The notes beneath the pieces are model-generated. The model was not told where the DNA came from. It was given only the letters and a program-made list of their open reading frames with translations, and ran no database searches. The translations under genes and the position numbers were made by a program. 64,000 nucleotides of DNA from Brachionus manjavacas (lineage: Eukaryota; Rotifera; Eurotatoria; Ploima; Brachionidae). The DNA lies in NCBI GenBank assembly GCA_019054805.1, contig JAHQIY010000002.1, positions 9,052,001 through 9,116,000 of the forward strand, in the 5' to 3' direction. This document shows positions 54,042 through 64,000 of this stretch, in pieces. Within the stretch, counting starts at the first letter, position 1. Every line of letters begins with the position of its first letter.

Positions 54042-54541
54042 TTTCAGAAAGTCTTTATCTAAAAGTCAGCTTCCAATACAATTCAGATCAGCAAATATTA
54101 CTCCATTTTTTAAAAAAGGTGATAAATCAACGGCCAGCAATTATCATCCTGTGTCTCTAACTTCAATTCCGTACAAAATTATGGAAAGCATAATAAGAAT
54201 AAAAATGGAAGACCTTCTTTATAAGAACAATATTTGTCAAGAAAAAGTCGTGTACATCTAATCTTCTAAAAACTCTAGATATCTTCTCAATAAGTCTAGA
54301 CAAAAGTATTCTTTTTGATGTAATTCTGCTAGATTTTGCGAAAGCATTTGATGCTGTTCCGCACAGACGACTAATGGCTAAATTGAAAGCGTATGGCTTT
54401 AATGGTCTGACACTAAAATGTTTTGAAGCTTTCTCAAAAAAAGAATAGATTAGTTGTTCAAGTCGAAATTTTGTCGGATTGGTTTGAGGTTTTTAGCGGT
54501 GTACCTCAATGGTCAGTGGTTGGTCCACTATTGTTCGTTTA
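54042..54541 (+). pseudogene. LINE RT fragment, unit B
   Basis: Copy of 32,305-32,806. Shorter A-runs near 54,245 and 54,440 change the frames, so no ATG-led frame of 60 codons remains. Confidence 0.78.
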
Positions 54542-54896
54542 ATTAGAATAATTTTGAATATAATAAATTTTGTAAGCGGCGTGAAGGCGGTTAAGTAAAT
54601 TGCTAACTCAAAACTCCTTGTATCCTAGTTCTTTTTATAGTCTAGTCTAAGTTAAAATAAACTCTAATTGGTGACTTGGCTACAGGAAATATTATTTTGT
54701 TAGAGCCAAGTAAATGCTAAAAAAGAAGTTCAAAATTTGTTGTTGATGATTGCTTCTTGGCGCTCAAGAGTTAATAATAAAGGGCTTTATACACAAACTT
54801 CTTTTTTTAATTAAATAAATTTAATCTAAAAAAGATATTTATAAATTTATTTTTAATAAATTATTTAAATAATATAAAATAAATCAATTTCCTATC

Positions 54897-55033
54897 ACGC
54901 CCGCCAAAAATTGGGACGGTTTCTTAAACCGCCCGTTTAAATTTAAACGGCTGAAAAGTTGCTCGTTAAAATAAACGGGCCGACAGCCGCGAGTGTCCGC
55001 CCGTCAATTGGACCGGTCCGCATCCAGCACAAG
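54897..55033. other. GC-rich palindromic island, unit B
   Basis: Copy of 33,162-33,298. All three palindromes are kept (the 18-bp one at 54,933-54,950); one C-to-T change lies between them (GCTCGTTAAAA). Confidence 0.6.
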
Positions 55034-56014
55034 TTAATAAAGTATTTTTATTTTCTGAAAGGTGCTTTTCGCTTTCACTTCAATTAGTTTTGATCGATTT
55101 ATATCCGTCAATTTATCTTTCTGCTCTTCGTTTTTTTGTTATCGATAGTTAAGCTCTTTAAGCATTTTTATGTGTTAAATAGATTATTAATTCACTAAAA
55201 TAAGTTGAATCCTTTTTCTTTTAAATCATTTTATTAAATAAAATTAAAAAGAGAGTTTCAAATTCCTTTTCTTTATTTAGACAACTGAAACTAATTTCTC
55301 AATTTAAATTTATAAGAATTTTATGTACGCAGAAAGATAGAGTTAGGCCTGGAAAACTTAAGTTATAAATGAATGTTATAAATGTTTTTAATTGAAAAAA
55401 TGTTGTTAGTCACATTCCATTCCACAGAGATTTTTATTACACTTTTGTTTCAAGAATGAATAAAAGCATGGATTTATGTGTAGAGAGTTTGAAGGTCAAT
55501 AGGTATTTTTAATAAAATTAAAAGGATCATTTTATCACACGTTCTTTGTAATGTCTATAAGTTATGTATCGTTGAACTATCTTTTTAAGATATCAATTTT
55601 TTTGTATTCAAAACAATTTAAATAAAATTTTAGGCTAAAATTTCTATTATTTACAAGCAAAGTAACAAGAATTTATCAAATAGATTGGAACAAAAAATAA
55701 CAATAAACTTCTTTGTGATTATTAATTAAGATCAAAAAAAAAATTAAACAAACTTTTGAATAAAATAAAATAATGAATGTGTCTTAATAATTAAATTTTC
55801 TAAATAAATATTTAATAAAAAAATATTCACAAAATATTTAGATTAAATAATTTTAAAAAATCTTTACAAAAAAATATTATTTGAAAAAAAGTTATTATTG
55901 AAACTGTTCTTATTCATTATAGGTTTCGCTTCGAAAAATATTTTAGCTCGACATTTGTATTTAAAATTATTGAATATTTATTGCTACAATAATTTAGACA
56001 CATCAGCAACGATC
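55034..56014. other. AT-rich 3' flank of Kv1, unit B
   Basis: Counterpart of 33,299-34,277; no coding signal. The 54,546-54,896 stretch on the other side of the island is likewise empty. Confidence 0.5.
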
Positions 56015-57599
56015 TCAAACATCGGTCTCAACATTGGCCCCATTTAAGCTTATCTCATTTACGTATATTGAATTGTTCGCATTCTTCAAATTTCCATTAT
56101 TCGGTACGAGATGGTATTTGGTCGTAAGTGACTTTTCAGGTGTATACAAATTAGATGACCATGTGTCCATGAGATTACGTGGGGGAGATTTGGCGAGTTT
56201 AAATATTCGCAGGGATCAGCTTCGTTGCCCAACATCATGTTTTGATAAGATGTCGCTCCTATCGATTCGTCCAAATCACTTCGCTTCATTGAGCCTGAAC
56301 TGCACGGCGCTGTCAAATATGGCGTCGAGTCTGTCTGATGAGAATACTTGAGATCCTTGGACTCGTCGTTGTCCGATTCACGATGATAGAAATAATTAAA
56401 ATTCGAAACGATCACAGGCACCGGAAGAGCTATTGTAAGCACACCGGCAATGGCGCACATGGAGCCGACTATTTTGCCCCATAGAGATATGGGCCGCATG
56501 TCGCCATAGCCGACTGTGGTCATTGTTATCATGGCCCACCAGAACGCGTCCGGTATGCTCTTAAAATAAGTGTCTTGTTCAGTCACTTCGGCAAAGTAAA
56601 CCGCCGAACTGAACAAAATAACACCGATGAACAAGAAAAATATGAGCAGGCCGAGTTCGCGCATTGACGCCTGCAGTGTTTGGCCAAGTATTTGCAAGCC
56701 TTTGGAATGACGACTTAACTTGAATATTCGAAATACTCGCACCAGTCTTATCACTCTTAGTATTGCAAGCGACATTGCCTGGCTGGACTTTTTCTGCTCG
56801 TCGGCAAATATAGTACCCAGAGTAATAAAGTAAGGTATTATGGCCACAATGTCAATTAGATTCATGATGCTCTTGAGGAAAACGAGCTTGAGTGGACAAG
56901 ATAAAAATCTAAGTATGAACTCAAATGAGAACCAAATGATGCACACACTTTCGATGAGAAAAAAAGTGTCGTTCAACTGAGGTATGTCGTCTTCGACAAT
57001 TGTAAACGATTTGTTTGTGCTATTATCGAAATCGGTTATTTTAAAACGTTTAAAATTTGGCAATGTTTCTAAACAAAATATGACAATGCTGGTTAGAATG
57101 ACTGTGATTGAAATGATAGCTACAACACGGGCCCATTGCGATGTTTCTGGATACTCGAACAAAAGCCATATTTGGCGCTGCAGTTCATTTGTTGGCAAAA
57201 TTCGTTCTTCTTCTTTAACAAAGCCTAGCAATGAGAGCAAAATTAATTTAAAATTTGTTCCTATTGAGCATCTAGTTCAATCAAAGATCGATGCTCAATT
57301 TAATTAAATTAATTTAATTTATTTTATTAAATCATTTTCTTTAAATTTTATTCAAACCTTCGTCTTCTCTGAATTTATTGAAAGCTTCTTCGCCCAATTC
57401 AAAAAATTTTATCTCCTCTGTGAACACATCCACAGGTACATTTACCGGTCGTCTCAATCGTCCATTCGATTGATAGTAATACAATATTGCGTCGAAACTT
57501 GGCCTATTGCGATCGAAAAAAAACTCGTTTCTTAAAGGGTCAAAATATCGAACCCGTCGTTGTGGATCGCCCAGTAGTGTATTTTGAAAATTGCTTAAA
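56015..57599 (-). CDS. Shaker-type (Kv1) potassium channel, unit B, frameshifted C-terminus
   Basis: Copy of the gene at 34,278-35,863, with exons 57,358-57,599 and about 56,015-57,224. T1, S1-S6 and the filter are intact and unchanged. A G-run at 56,181-56,185 has five G where unit A has six (34,444-34,449). The frame shifts after NSPNLP, the product ends at 56,086 with an unrelated tail (HVISWTHGH...), and the ETDV PDZ ligand is lost. The change is in a homopolymer, so base-calling error is a strong alternative. The first exon is missing here too. Confidence 0.9.
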
Positions 57600-58935
57600 C
57601 TAATGATAAAAATAAGTTTACTTGAAAAATTTTGTCTTTATTCTTTTTGTTTGGTAGAATATTTAAATAAAAAGTTATACGAATTTTAGTGCAAAAAAAA
57701 TTTTAAATAAATATTGGCATAACTGATCTTATGCTCATTTATTATTTTGAAAATAAATCTATTTATTAATATTTAAAATATAATTTTAATACTTCATTTA
57801 TCTTGTTTATTTAACTTTTATTACAGATAAAGAAATGGTCGAGCCATTTGGTAGAGGAAGAAGAATGTTTTCTTTTTTATTTATTATTTGATCTTTTTAA
57901 ATTATTTTCAAGAATTTATTAGCTGTATTTATTAGTATAAAAGCTATAAAAGATTATTGAGTTTTTGCGAGGTATGGACAATATTTTTTAAATACAATTA
58001 TTCAACAATTCAAATACATTTAATTTCAACAAATTTTTCAAATGAATGACTATTCGATTATTCGATTATTCAGCTTTTCGGGGAAATAATTCAGAATAAA
58101 TTTATTAAGATCTCTCTTTGCGTCTAATTAACCGGATTCCCTAAACCGGGGCTGCGGAAAACAGAGCGTAGTTAGTTTTTTAAACTACAAACATTATCTT
58201 TAAGAATTATCGTATCACAAACTCAAAGTCAAAATTCATAAAAAAACACACTAAATTTTTCATGCTTGCAATATTAACTTAAAATTATTTTTTTATTTGA
58301 AACTGAAAAAAATTTTGAAACATCGCACTTTATCAATGTTATTTCAACATTGGATACATTTTGTAATTCAAACACAAAAAATTAAACCAATTTGACTTTA
58401 ATTTATTTTGTGCATTCAAATATAAATTAAATTAAAATGTTTTATCAACATTCAAAAGTTGATCCGTATCCGAATAGTTAAAGAAAAATTAATTAGTTTA
58501 AGTCTGATTTGTTTTTAACTCTTAAAAACCAAGTCAAGATTTTCACTTATAGTTGTGACTTATAAACAAATTTTGTTTTAACTTAAGATGAATGAATGCT
58601 GGAATAGCTGCTTAGTACAGAATAATATGAGGCAGAAGTGTGGATGTCTAATAAAACATAAAAGAATAAGGTGATCATTACAAAAGGATCATGGCTTATT
58701 TGATATAAAGAATTCATCGTATGGCAGAAAATTATGACTTAGTTTTAAGTTAGTTGAGTAAAAATATCTTAATACCATAAAACAATTCTTGTCATCGTGT
58801 AATTTTTATTCTTCTAAAATTCACATGTTGGCAAACATGTTACATAGCCGATATTTTTTAAAAAAATATCATGAGTATAATATTAAATTAATTGATTTTT
58901 TAAGTAATAAATAATTTGATAAATTTATGTAATTT
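57600..58935. other. AT-rich upstream region of Kv1, unit B
   Basis: Counterpart of 35,866-37,200; no upstream Kv1 exon recognised. Confidence 0.5.
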
Positions 58936-58940
58936 AAACA

Positions 58941-59804
58941 CACGATGACTGGGATGAGTTGTTGCCTTTACTCAAACTAGCGTATAACTCAGCGGTACAT
59001 TCAACCACAAAATATACACCATACGAATTGATGTTCGGCCACAAGCCAAAAATGCCCATTGACCTCATTTACCAGACGCCGCAAATTAATTTAAAATTGG
59101 ACACAGCCGGATATGCAGATAAAATAAAGAAGACTCTAAAGATAGCCCATGAAAGAGTAAGGATTAACCGCGACATAAAAATGTTGAAAGCCAAGTTAAT
59201 ATACGACAGACAAGTTATGGCAGCACCTTTCAAAAGGGGTGACGCGGTCTGGCTTAAAAATGACGAAACCAAGAAGGGCCAATGTAAGAAGTTTATTTAC
59301 AAATGGAAAGGCCCATATCTCGTCACCAAAAAGGTTAATGACGTCAATTATATTATTAAGCCGCTGTACAAGAAAGGACGCGGAATCACAGTAAACAGAT
59401 CAAGGTTAAAAAGACATTTCTATAAACTAGATAAGGGACACGAGTTGACCGAACCAACAGTCCAAAAGATCCCTAAAATTAAAGCCAATCCAAGAACAGT
59501 ATACGCCAGAAAGTTGATAAAAAGGGCCAAAAAGGATAAAAGAGGAAGAGAAAAAAGGATTGGAGAGATACTACCAGGAACAAGCGTGGACGTCGAAACG
59601 AACCGACCCAAACCAATCCAACTGGTCATGGCAACCACTTTAAATCCGGATCAAACTAAACCACTAGAGGACAACATCGATGACCTGAGTGACCCTACCT
59701 TCAAAAAAATTAATACAGATATATATGTCCCAGATAGGCCGCGACGTCAACGTAAGCCTCCGGACAGGTACGATCCGTCTCATAAATGGATGAAGAAAAG
59801 TTAA
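58941..59804 (+). pseudogene. gypsy integrase C-terminal part, unit B
   Basis: 281-residue open frame equal to that of unit A except EPTVQ for EPLVQ and one residue fewer in the lysine run before INTDI. No catalytic triad. Confidence 0.88.
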
Positions 59805-59949
59805 ACAATTGTAAATATGGTTTCGAGTAACAGTTTTAATTTTAATTTATTATACAACTATAAAAGACAAGTTTAATGAATCATCTAATTTAAATACATA
59901 AGTGATCATCGTATAACTTAGTTTTCATATTAATCAAAAATAACCAAAA

Positions 59950-60537
59950 ATGGAAAGACGTCAAGAAGAAAAGTGTGACAAAATTTTTATCCGATGTTTC
60001 CCACGACACTTCGACAGCTTTATGTTGAACTGCTTTGTAGATGAGTTGAGAGGTCAAGTGGGCCCGGTCAGATATTTCAGGGTGATCGAGGACCATTTTA
60101 ACAAGCGTCTGGACACGGTGGGGTTTTTGGGCTTTTACGATTCTCGGGACAACATCAGGTGTCTAACCTCTCGGTACCCGAGGATCGTGAACCCACAAGA
60201 CTCAACACACTTCTTACAATTCCGGAATAATAAGGAAAGGAAGGAGTGCGATTTTGACGAATTCCCACACACAGAGGTGAAGATAGTCAAATGGCTCCGT
60301 GACGGCCGAGAGGTCGTTAGAACGTGGACCCATAGGGACGAAAATTATGAACGTGGGGAGTGCACGAGTGCAATAAGCACAGAACACCAGAATAAATATG
60401 AGCATGAGTCAACACAAAAACAAGTGCTGCAACAAAGAGAGACGTCGAGTACAACAAAAATTAAGTGGGTCGTTTTTAACGAGACTGGAACTGACACCGA
60501 GGACAACGGTCTGGACGTCGAAGAGCAGAAGCATTGA
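59950..60537 (+). CDS. 195-aa RRM-like ORF, unit B
   Basis: Fourth identical copy of the ORF at 11,564-12,151. Confidence 0.7.
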   Translation: MERRQEEKCDKIFIRCFPRHFDSFMLNCFVDELRGQVGPVRYFRVIEDHFNKRLDTVGFLGFYDSRDNIRCLTSRYPRIVNPQDSTHFLQFRNNKERKECDFDEFPHTEVKIVKWLRDGREVVRTWTHRDENYERGECTSAISTEHQNKYEHESTQKQVLQQRETSSTTKIKWVVFNETGTDTEDNGLDVEEQKH

Positions 60538-60578
60538 GACCGAGCCTCGGAGTGGCTCTCAAAAAAGGATGAGAGCAT

Positions 60579-60763
60579 TGTTAAATGCAAAAGTTTAGTT
60601 ACTTTTAGTTTATTTCTTTTGTATATAAATTGGTTTGTTTGAGCCATTTAGAGATTATGATTATTTTAGTTTTTGAATTTAGTTATGTTTTTGATTTAAA
60701 TAAAGTTATTATTATAATTTCAGTTTTGTTTAATTGTTTATTAACACAACACCATCCACTACA
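60579..60763 (+). repeat. 3' LTR, unit B (185 bp)
   Basis: Same ends and signals as the other three LTRs, followed by GACGTC. Confidence 0.65.
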
Positions 60764-60788
60764 GACGTCCATCTATCAAGGACAAAGT

Positions 60789-61122
60789 TTAATTAAAGTT
60801 GATTAAAAATAAGAATTTGATCACACATTGATCATGAAGCTTTAGTTGAAAGAAGACAAGTTCCGCAGCATCATGAAGAAAATTACGGGTAACTTTCAAG
60901 GAGTTTTTTATGAAAACAAGCAGGGCACCTCCATGTCTATTCCTGTCTAATCTTATATTTGAATAAAAATTGTTATTTAAAAACGACTTATTACGGTATT
61001 GTTTGATCAACTTAAGATTCACTAAAACAAACAATGTCGAACATGCGACTATTTAGAATTTCATTCAATTCAAATATATAACCAAGAATTGAATTGATAT
61101 TGAGATGAAAAATTTTAAGCTT
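60789..61122 (-). pseudogene. LINE-type endonuclease fragment, unit B
   Basis: Copy of 39,057-39,390; HGGALL replaces HGGGLL in the conserved glycine block. Confidence 0.78.
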
Positions 61123-61219
61123 ATTGTCTGAATTAGATCTAAAATCTAAAATCTTTTAGATAAGAACGAGCAACATTATTCGAGAATTGAGATTTTTCTA
61201 GTCATTGCACCAAAGTATC

Positions 61220-61806
61220 TTACTCTTGAATCTCAAATTTGAGTATTTCAGATCCGATAGATTCACGTATTTTCGGAATATCATTTTGATTGAATAAAAA
61301 TGGTTTGTCATATGATAAGTACTTTGAATAGGCACAGATAAAAACGCCACAATCTTTATCGTTTCCATATTGTTTTGGGTACAAATGGTCATTTAGTATC
61401 ATCCATGAATCTGAGTCAGCCAAAGAAGTAATATACTTTTTAAGAACTCCACGAATTTTTTCAATAATCTCGTTATTGCTACTATAAATTGAATAATAAT
61501 ACTTGATTTTTTTGATATGTATCAAACACAATTAAGACCCAATGATTTCTTATTAAATAAAACTGGACAAAATAGCAGACGAAAGTCGGTTTTAGAATTT
61601 TTCTCAACAGATTTCGATACCCCTCGAAGATTACCATCTAAAATTTAATTGATGATAAGAGAGTCTATATGAGAACATTTGACATTGAGATTAGAGTTAC
61701 ATTTTCATGTAAAAATTAACAATTATATCATTGATTTTAAAACCAAATAATAAATCATATAAACTCAATCTATTCACCTCAAAACCAAACCCTTTAAGAA
61801 AGACAG
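61220..61806 (-). pseudogene. C48 protease remnant, unit B
   Basis: Copy of 39,488-40,074, with the His and Cys regions as there. Confidence 0.75.
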
Positions 61807-61910
61807 TGAGATCATCATCATGATTTAAGATAGCTTCCTGAGATTAAGGGTCATTTTAAGAAAACCAAAGATTACTCTTAATAAAGCTTTGCTGAGTGCA
61901 AATTGGATTG

Positions 61911-64000
61911 GAGTCGGCTGTTGATTTGTTAGCCGACTTGTTGGTGTTCATCGATTTGGCTTGACTCAGGTTGTCATGTCCAACAGGAGGCAACTTGGAT
62001 TCGGGTGTTGTTTTGCTAGCCGACTTGTTGGTGTTCATCGACATTGCTTGACTCAGGTTGTCATGTCCAACAGGAGGCAACTTGGAGTCGGCTGTTGTTT
62101 TGCTAGACGACTTGTTGGTGTTCTTCGACATTGCTTGACTCAGGTTGTCATATCCACGGGTTGGCGTCCTGGAGTCGGCTGTTGATTTCTAGCCGACTTG
62201 TTGGTGTTCATCGACATTGCTTGACTCAGGTTGTCATGTCCAACAGGAGGCAACTTGGATTCGGAAGTTGTTTTGCTAGACGACTTGTTGGTGTTCATCG
62301 ACATTGCTTGACTCAGGTTGTCATGTCCAACAGGAGGCAACTTGGATTCGGCTGTTGTTTTGCTAGCCGACTTGTTGGTGTTCATCGACATTGCTTGACT
62401 CAGGTTGTCATGTCCAACAGGAGGCAACTTGGAGTCGGCTGTTTTTTTGATTTCCGACTTGTTGGTGTTCTTCGACATTGCTTGACTCAGGTTGTCATAT
62501 CCACGGGTTGGCGTCCTGGAGTCGGCTGTTGATTTCTAGCCGACTTGTTGGTGTTCATCGACATTGCTTGACTCAGGTTGTCATGTCCAACAGGAGGCAA
62601 CTTGGATTCGGCTGTTGTTTTGCTAGCCGACTTGTTGGTGTTCATCGACATTGCTTGACTCAGGTTGTCATGTCCAACAGGAGGCAACTTGAAGTCGGCT
62701 GTTTTTTTGATTGCCGACTTGTTGGTGTTCTTCGACATTGCTTGACTCAGGTTGTCATGTCCAACAGGAGGCAACTTGGAGACGGCTGTTTTATTGCTTG
62801 CCGTCTTGTTGGTGTTCATCGACATTGCTTAACTCAGGTTGTCATTTCCAACAGGAGGAAACCTGGATTCGGCTTTTGTTTTGCTAGCCGACTTGTTGGT
62901 GTTCATCGATTTGGGTTGACCCAGGTTGTCATTTCCAACAGGAGGAAACCTGGATTCGGCTTTTGTTTTGCTAGCCGACTTGTTGGTGTTCATCGACATT
63001 GCTTGACTCAGGTTGTCATTTCCAACAGGAGGCAACTTGGAGTCGGCTGTTTTTTTGATTGCCGACTTGTTGGTGTTCTTCGACATTGCTTGACTCAGGT
63101 TGTCATATCCACGGGTTGGCGTCCTGGAGTCGGCTGTTGATTTCTAGCCGACTTGTTGGTGTTCATCGACATTGCTTGACTCAGGTTGTCATGTCCAACA
63201 GGAGGCAACTTGGATTCGGCTGTTGTTTTGCTAGCCGACTTGTTGGTGTTCATCGACATTGCTTGACTCAGGTTGTCATGTCCAACAGGAGGCAACTTGA
63301 AGTCGGCTGTTTTTTTGATTGCCGACTTGTTGGTGTTCTTCGACATTGCTTGACTCAGGTTGTCATGTCCAACAGGAGGCAACTTGGAGTCGGCTGTTTT
63401 ATTGCTTGCCGTCTTGTTGGTGTTCATCGACATTGCTTGACTCAGGTTGTCATTTCCAACAGGAGGAAACCTGGATTCGGCTTTTGTTTTGCTAGCCGAC
63501 TTGTTGGTGTTCATCGATTTGGGTTGACCCAGGTTGTCATTTCCAACAGGAGGAAACCTGGATTCGGCTTTTGTTTTGCTAGCCGACTTGTTGGTGTTCA
63601 TCGACATTGCTTGACTCAGGTTGTCATATCCACGGGTTGGCGTCCTGGAGTCGGCTGTTGATTTCTAGCCGACTTGTTGGTGTTCATCGACATTGCTTGA
63701 CTCAGGTTGTCATGTCCAACAGGAGGCAACTTGCAGTCGGCTGTTGTTTTGCTAGCCGACTTGTTGGTGTTCATCGCTTTGGGCTTGACTCAGGTTGTCA
63801 TGTCCAACAGGAGGCAACTTGGAGTCGGCTGTTGTATTGCTTGCCGACTTGTTGGTGTTCTTCGACATTGCTTGACTCAGGTTGTCATATCCAACAGGAG
63901 GCAACTTGGAGTCGGCTGTTGATTTCTAGCCGACTTGTTGGTGTTCATCGATTTGGGTTGACCAAGGTTGTCATTTCCAACAGGAGGAAACCTGGATTCG
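61911..64000 (-). repeat. 87-bp minisatellite array 4 (at least 24 units, runs off the window)
   Basis: Starts like array 3 but without its decayed first units. It contains a repeated block of about 650 bp (62,478-63,140 and 63,086-63,661 carry the same order of variants: GAAGTCGG with TTTTTTTGATTGCC, then GCCGTCTTG, then GATTTGGGTTGACC), a clear higher-order repeat. 86-bp GATTTCTAG units mark the block ends. Confidence 0.97.

Larger units (their letters stand above)
58936..60763 (+). mobile_element. Ty3/gypsy 3' fragment, unit B
   Basis: Copy of 37,201-39,031 with the same left breakpoint inside integrase. Confidence 0.9.
44121..61910. repeat. segmental duplication, unit B
   Basis: Second tandem copy of 22,382-40,180. 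All elements of unit A are present in the same order and strand. Confidence 0.97.

Overview
The window looks like animal nuclear DNA. It is AT-rich and carries a Shaker-type (Kv1) potassium channel gene whose two recognisable exons are joined by a consensus GT-AG intron. Around it lie Ty3/gypsy and CR1-like retrotransposon remnants, a Mutator-like (MULE) transposon remnant, a ubiquitin-protease fragment and kilobases of an 87-bp minisatellite. The Kv1 sequence is bilaterian. A small AT-rich invertebrate (a rotifer or another spiralian, for example) would fit, but the species cannot be read from the window. Nothing here looks prokaryotic.

Layout. (1) 1-2,832: minisatellite array 1. (2) 2,932-13,430: a near-perfect palindrome of about 10.5 kb. 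Each arm holds, from the outside in, a C48 (Ulp1/SENP-like) cysteine-protease remnant, a LINE-type endonuclease remnant, a 185-bp LTR, a 195-codon ORF with an RRM-like domain, and a broken Ty3/gypsy pol (integrase, RNase H, reverse transcriptase). The arms meet at 8,135/8,221 with an 85-bp spacer. (3) 13,431-22,381: array 2. (4) 22,382-40,180: unit A. In order it holds a MULE foldback with SWIM finger, a CR1-like RT, a ~160-bp satellite, a second gypsy PR-RT with its own foldback, a USP7-like fragment, more satellite, a LINE endonuclease/RT with an internal inversion, a GC-rich palindromic island, the Kv1 gene (minus strand), a 3' gypsy fragment with an intact 195-codon ORF and LTR, then LINE endonuclease and C48 remnants. 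(5) 40,181-44,120: array 3. (6) 44,121-61,910: unit B, a copy of unit A displaced by about 21.73 kb. (7) 61,911-64,000: array 4.

Interpretation. Most of the window is decayed mobile DNA multiplied by segmental duplication, with the 87-bp arrays at every junction. All four gypsy copies have the same 3' flank, so they descend from one insertion by duplication. The only reading frames that look like undamaged single-copy-type genes are the Kv1 exons (intact in A, one-base frameshift in B) and the 195-codon ORF (four identical copies). Many differences between copies are homopolymer length changes, so some frameshifts may be sequencing error. The two observations I would follow first are the RRM-like ORF behind pol, and the dense scatter of the palindrome GACGTC (14 sites in about 4 kb, in all three codon phases) that is confined to this gypsy element.
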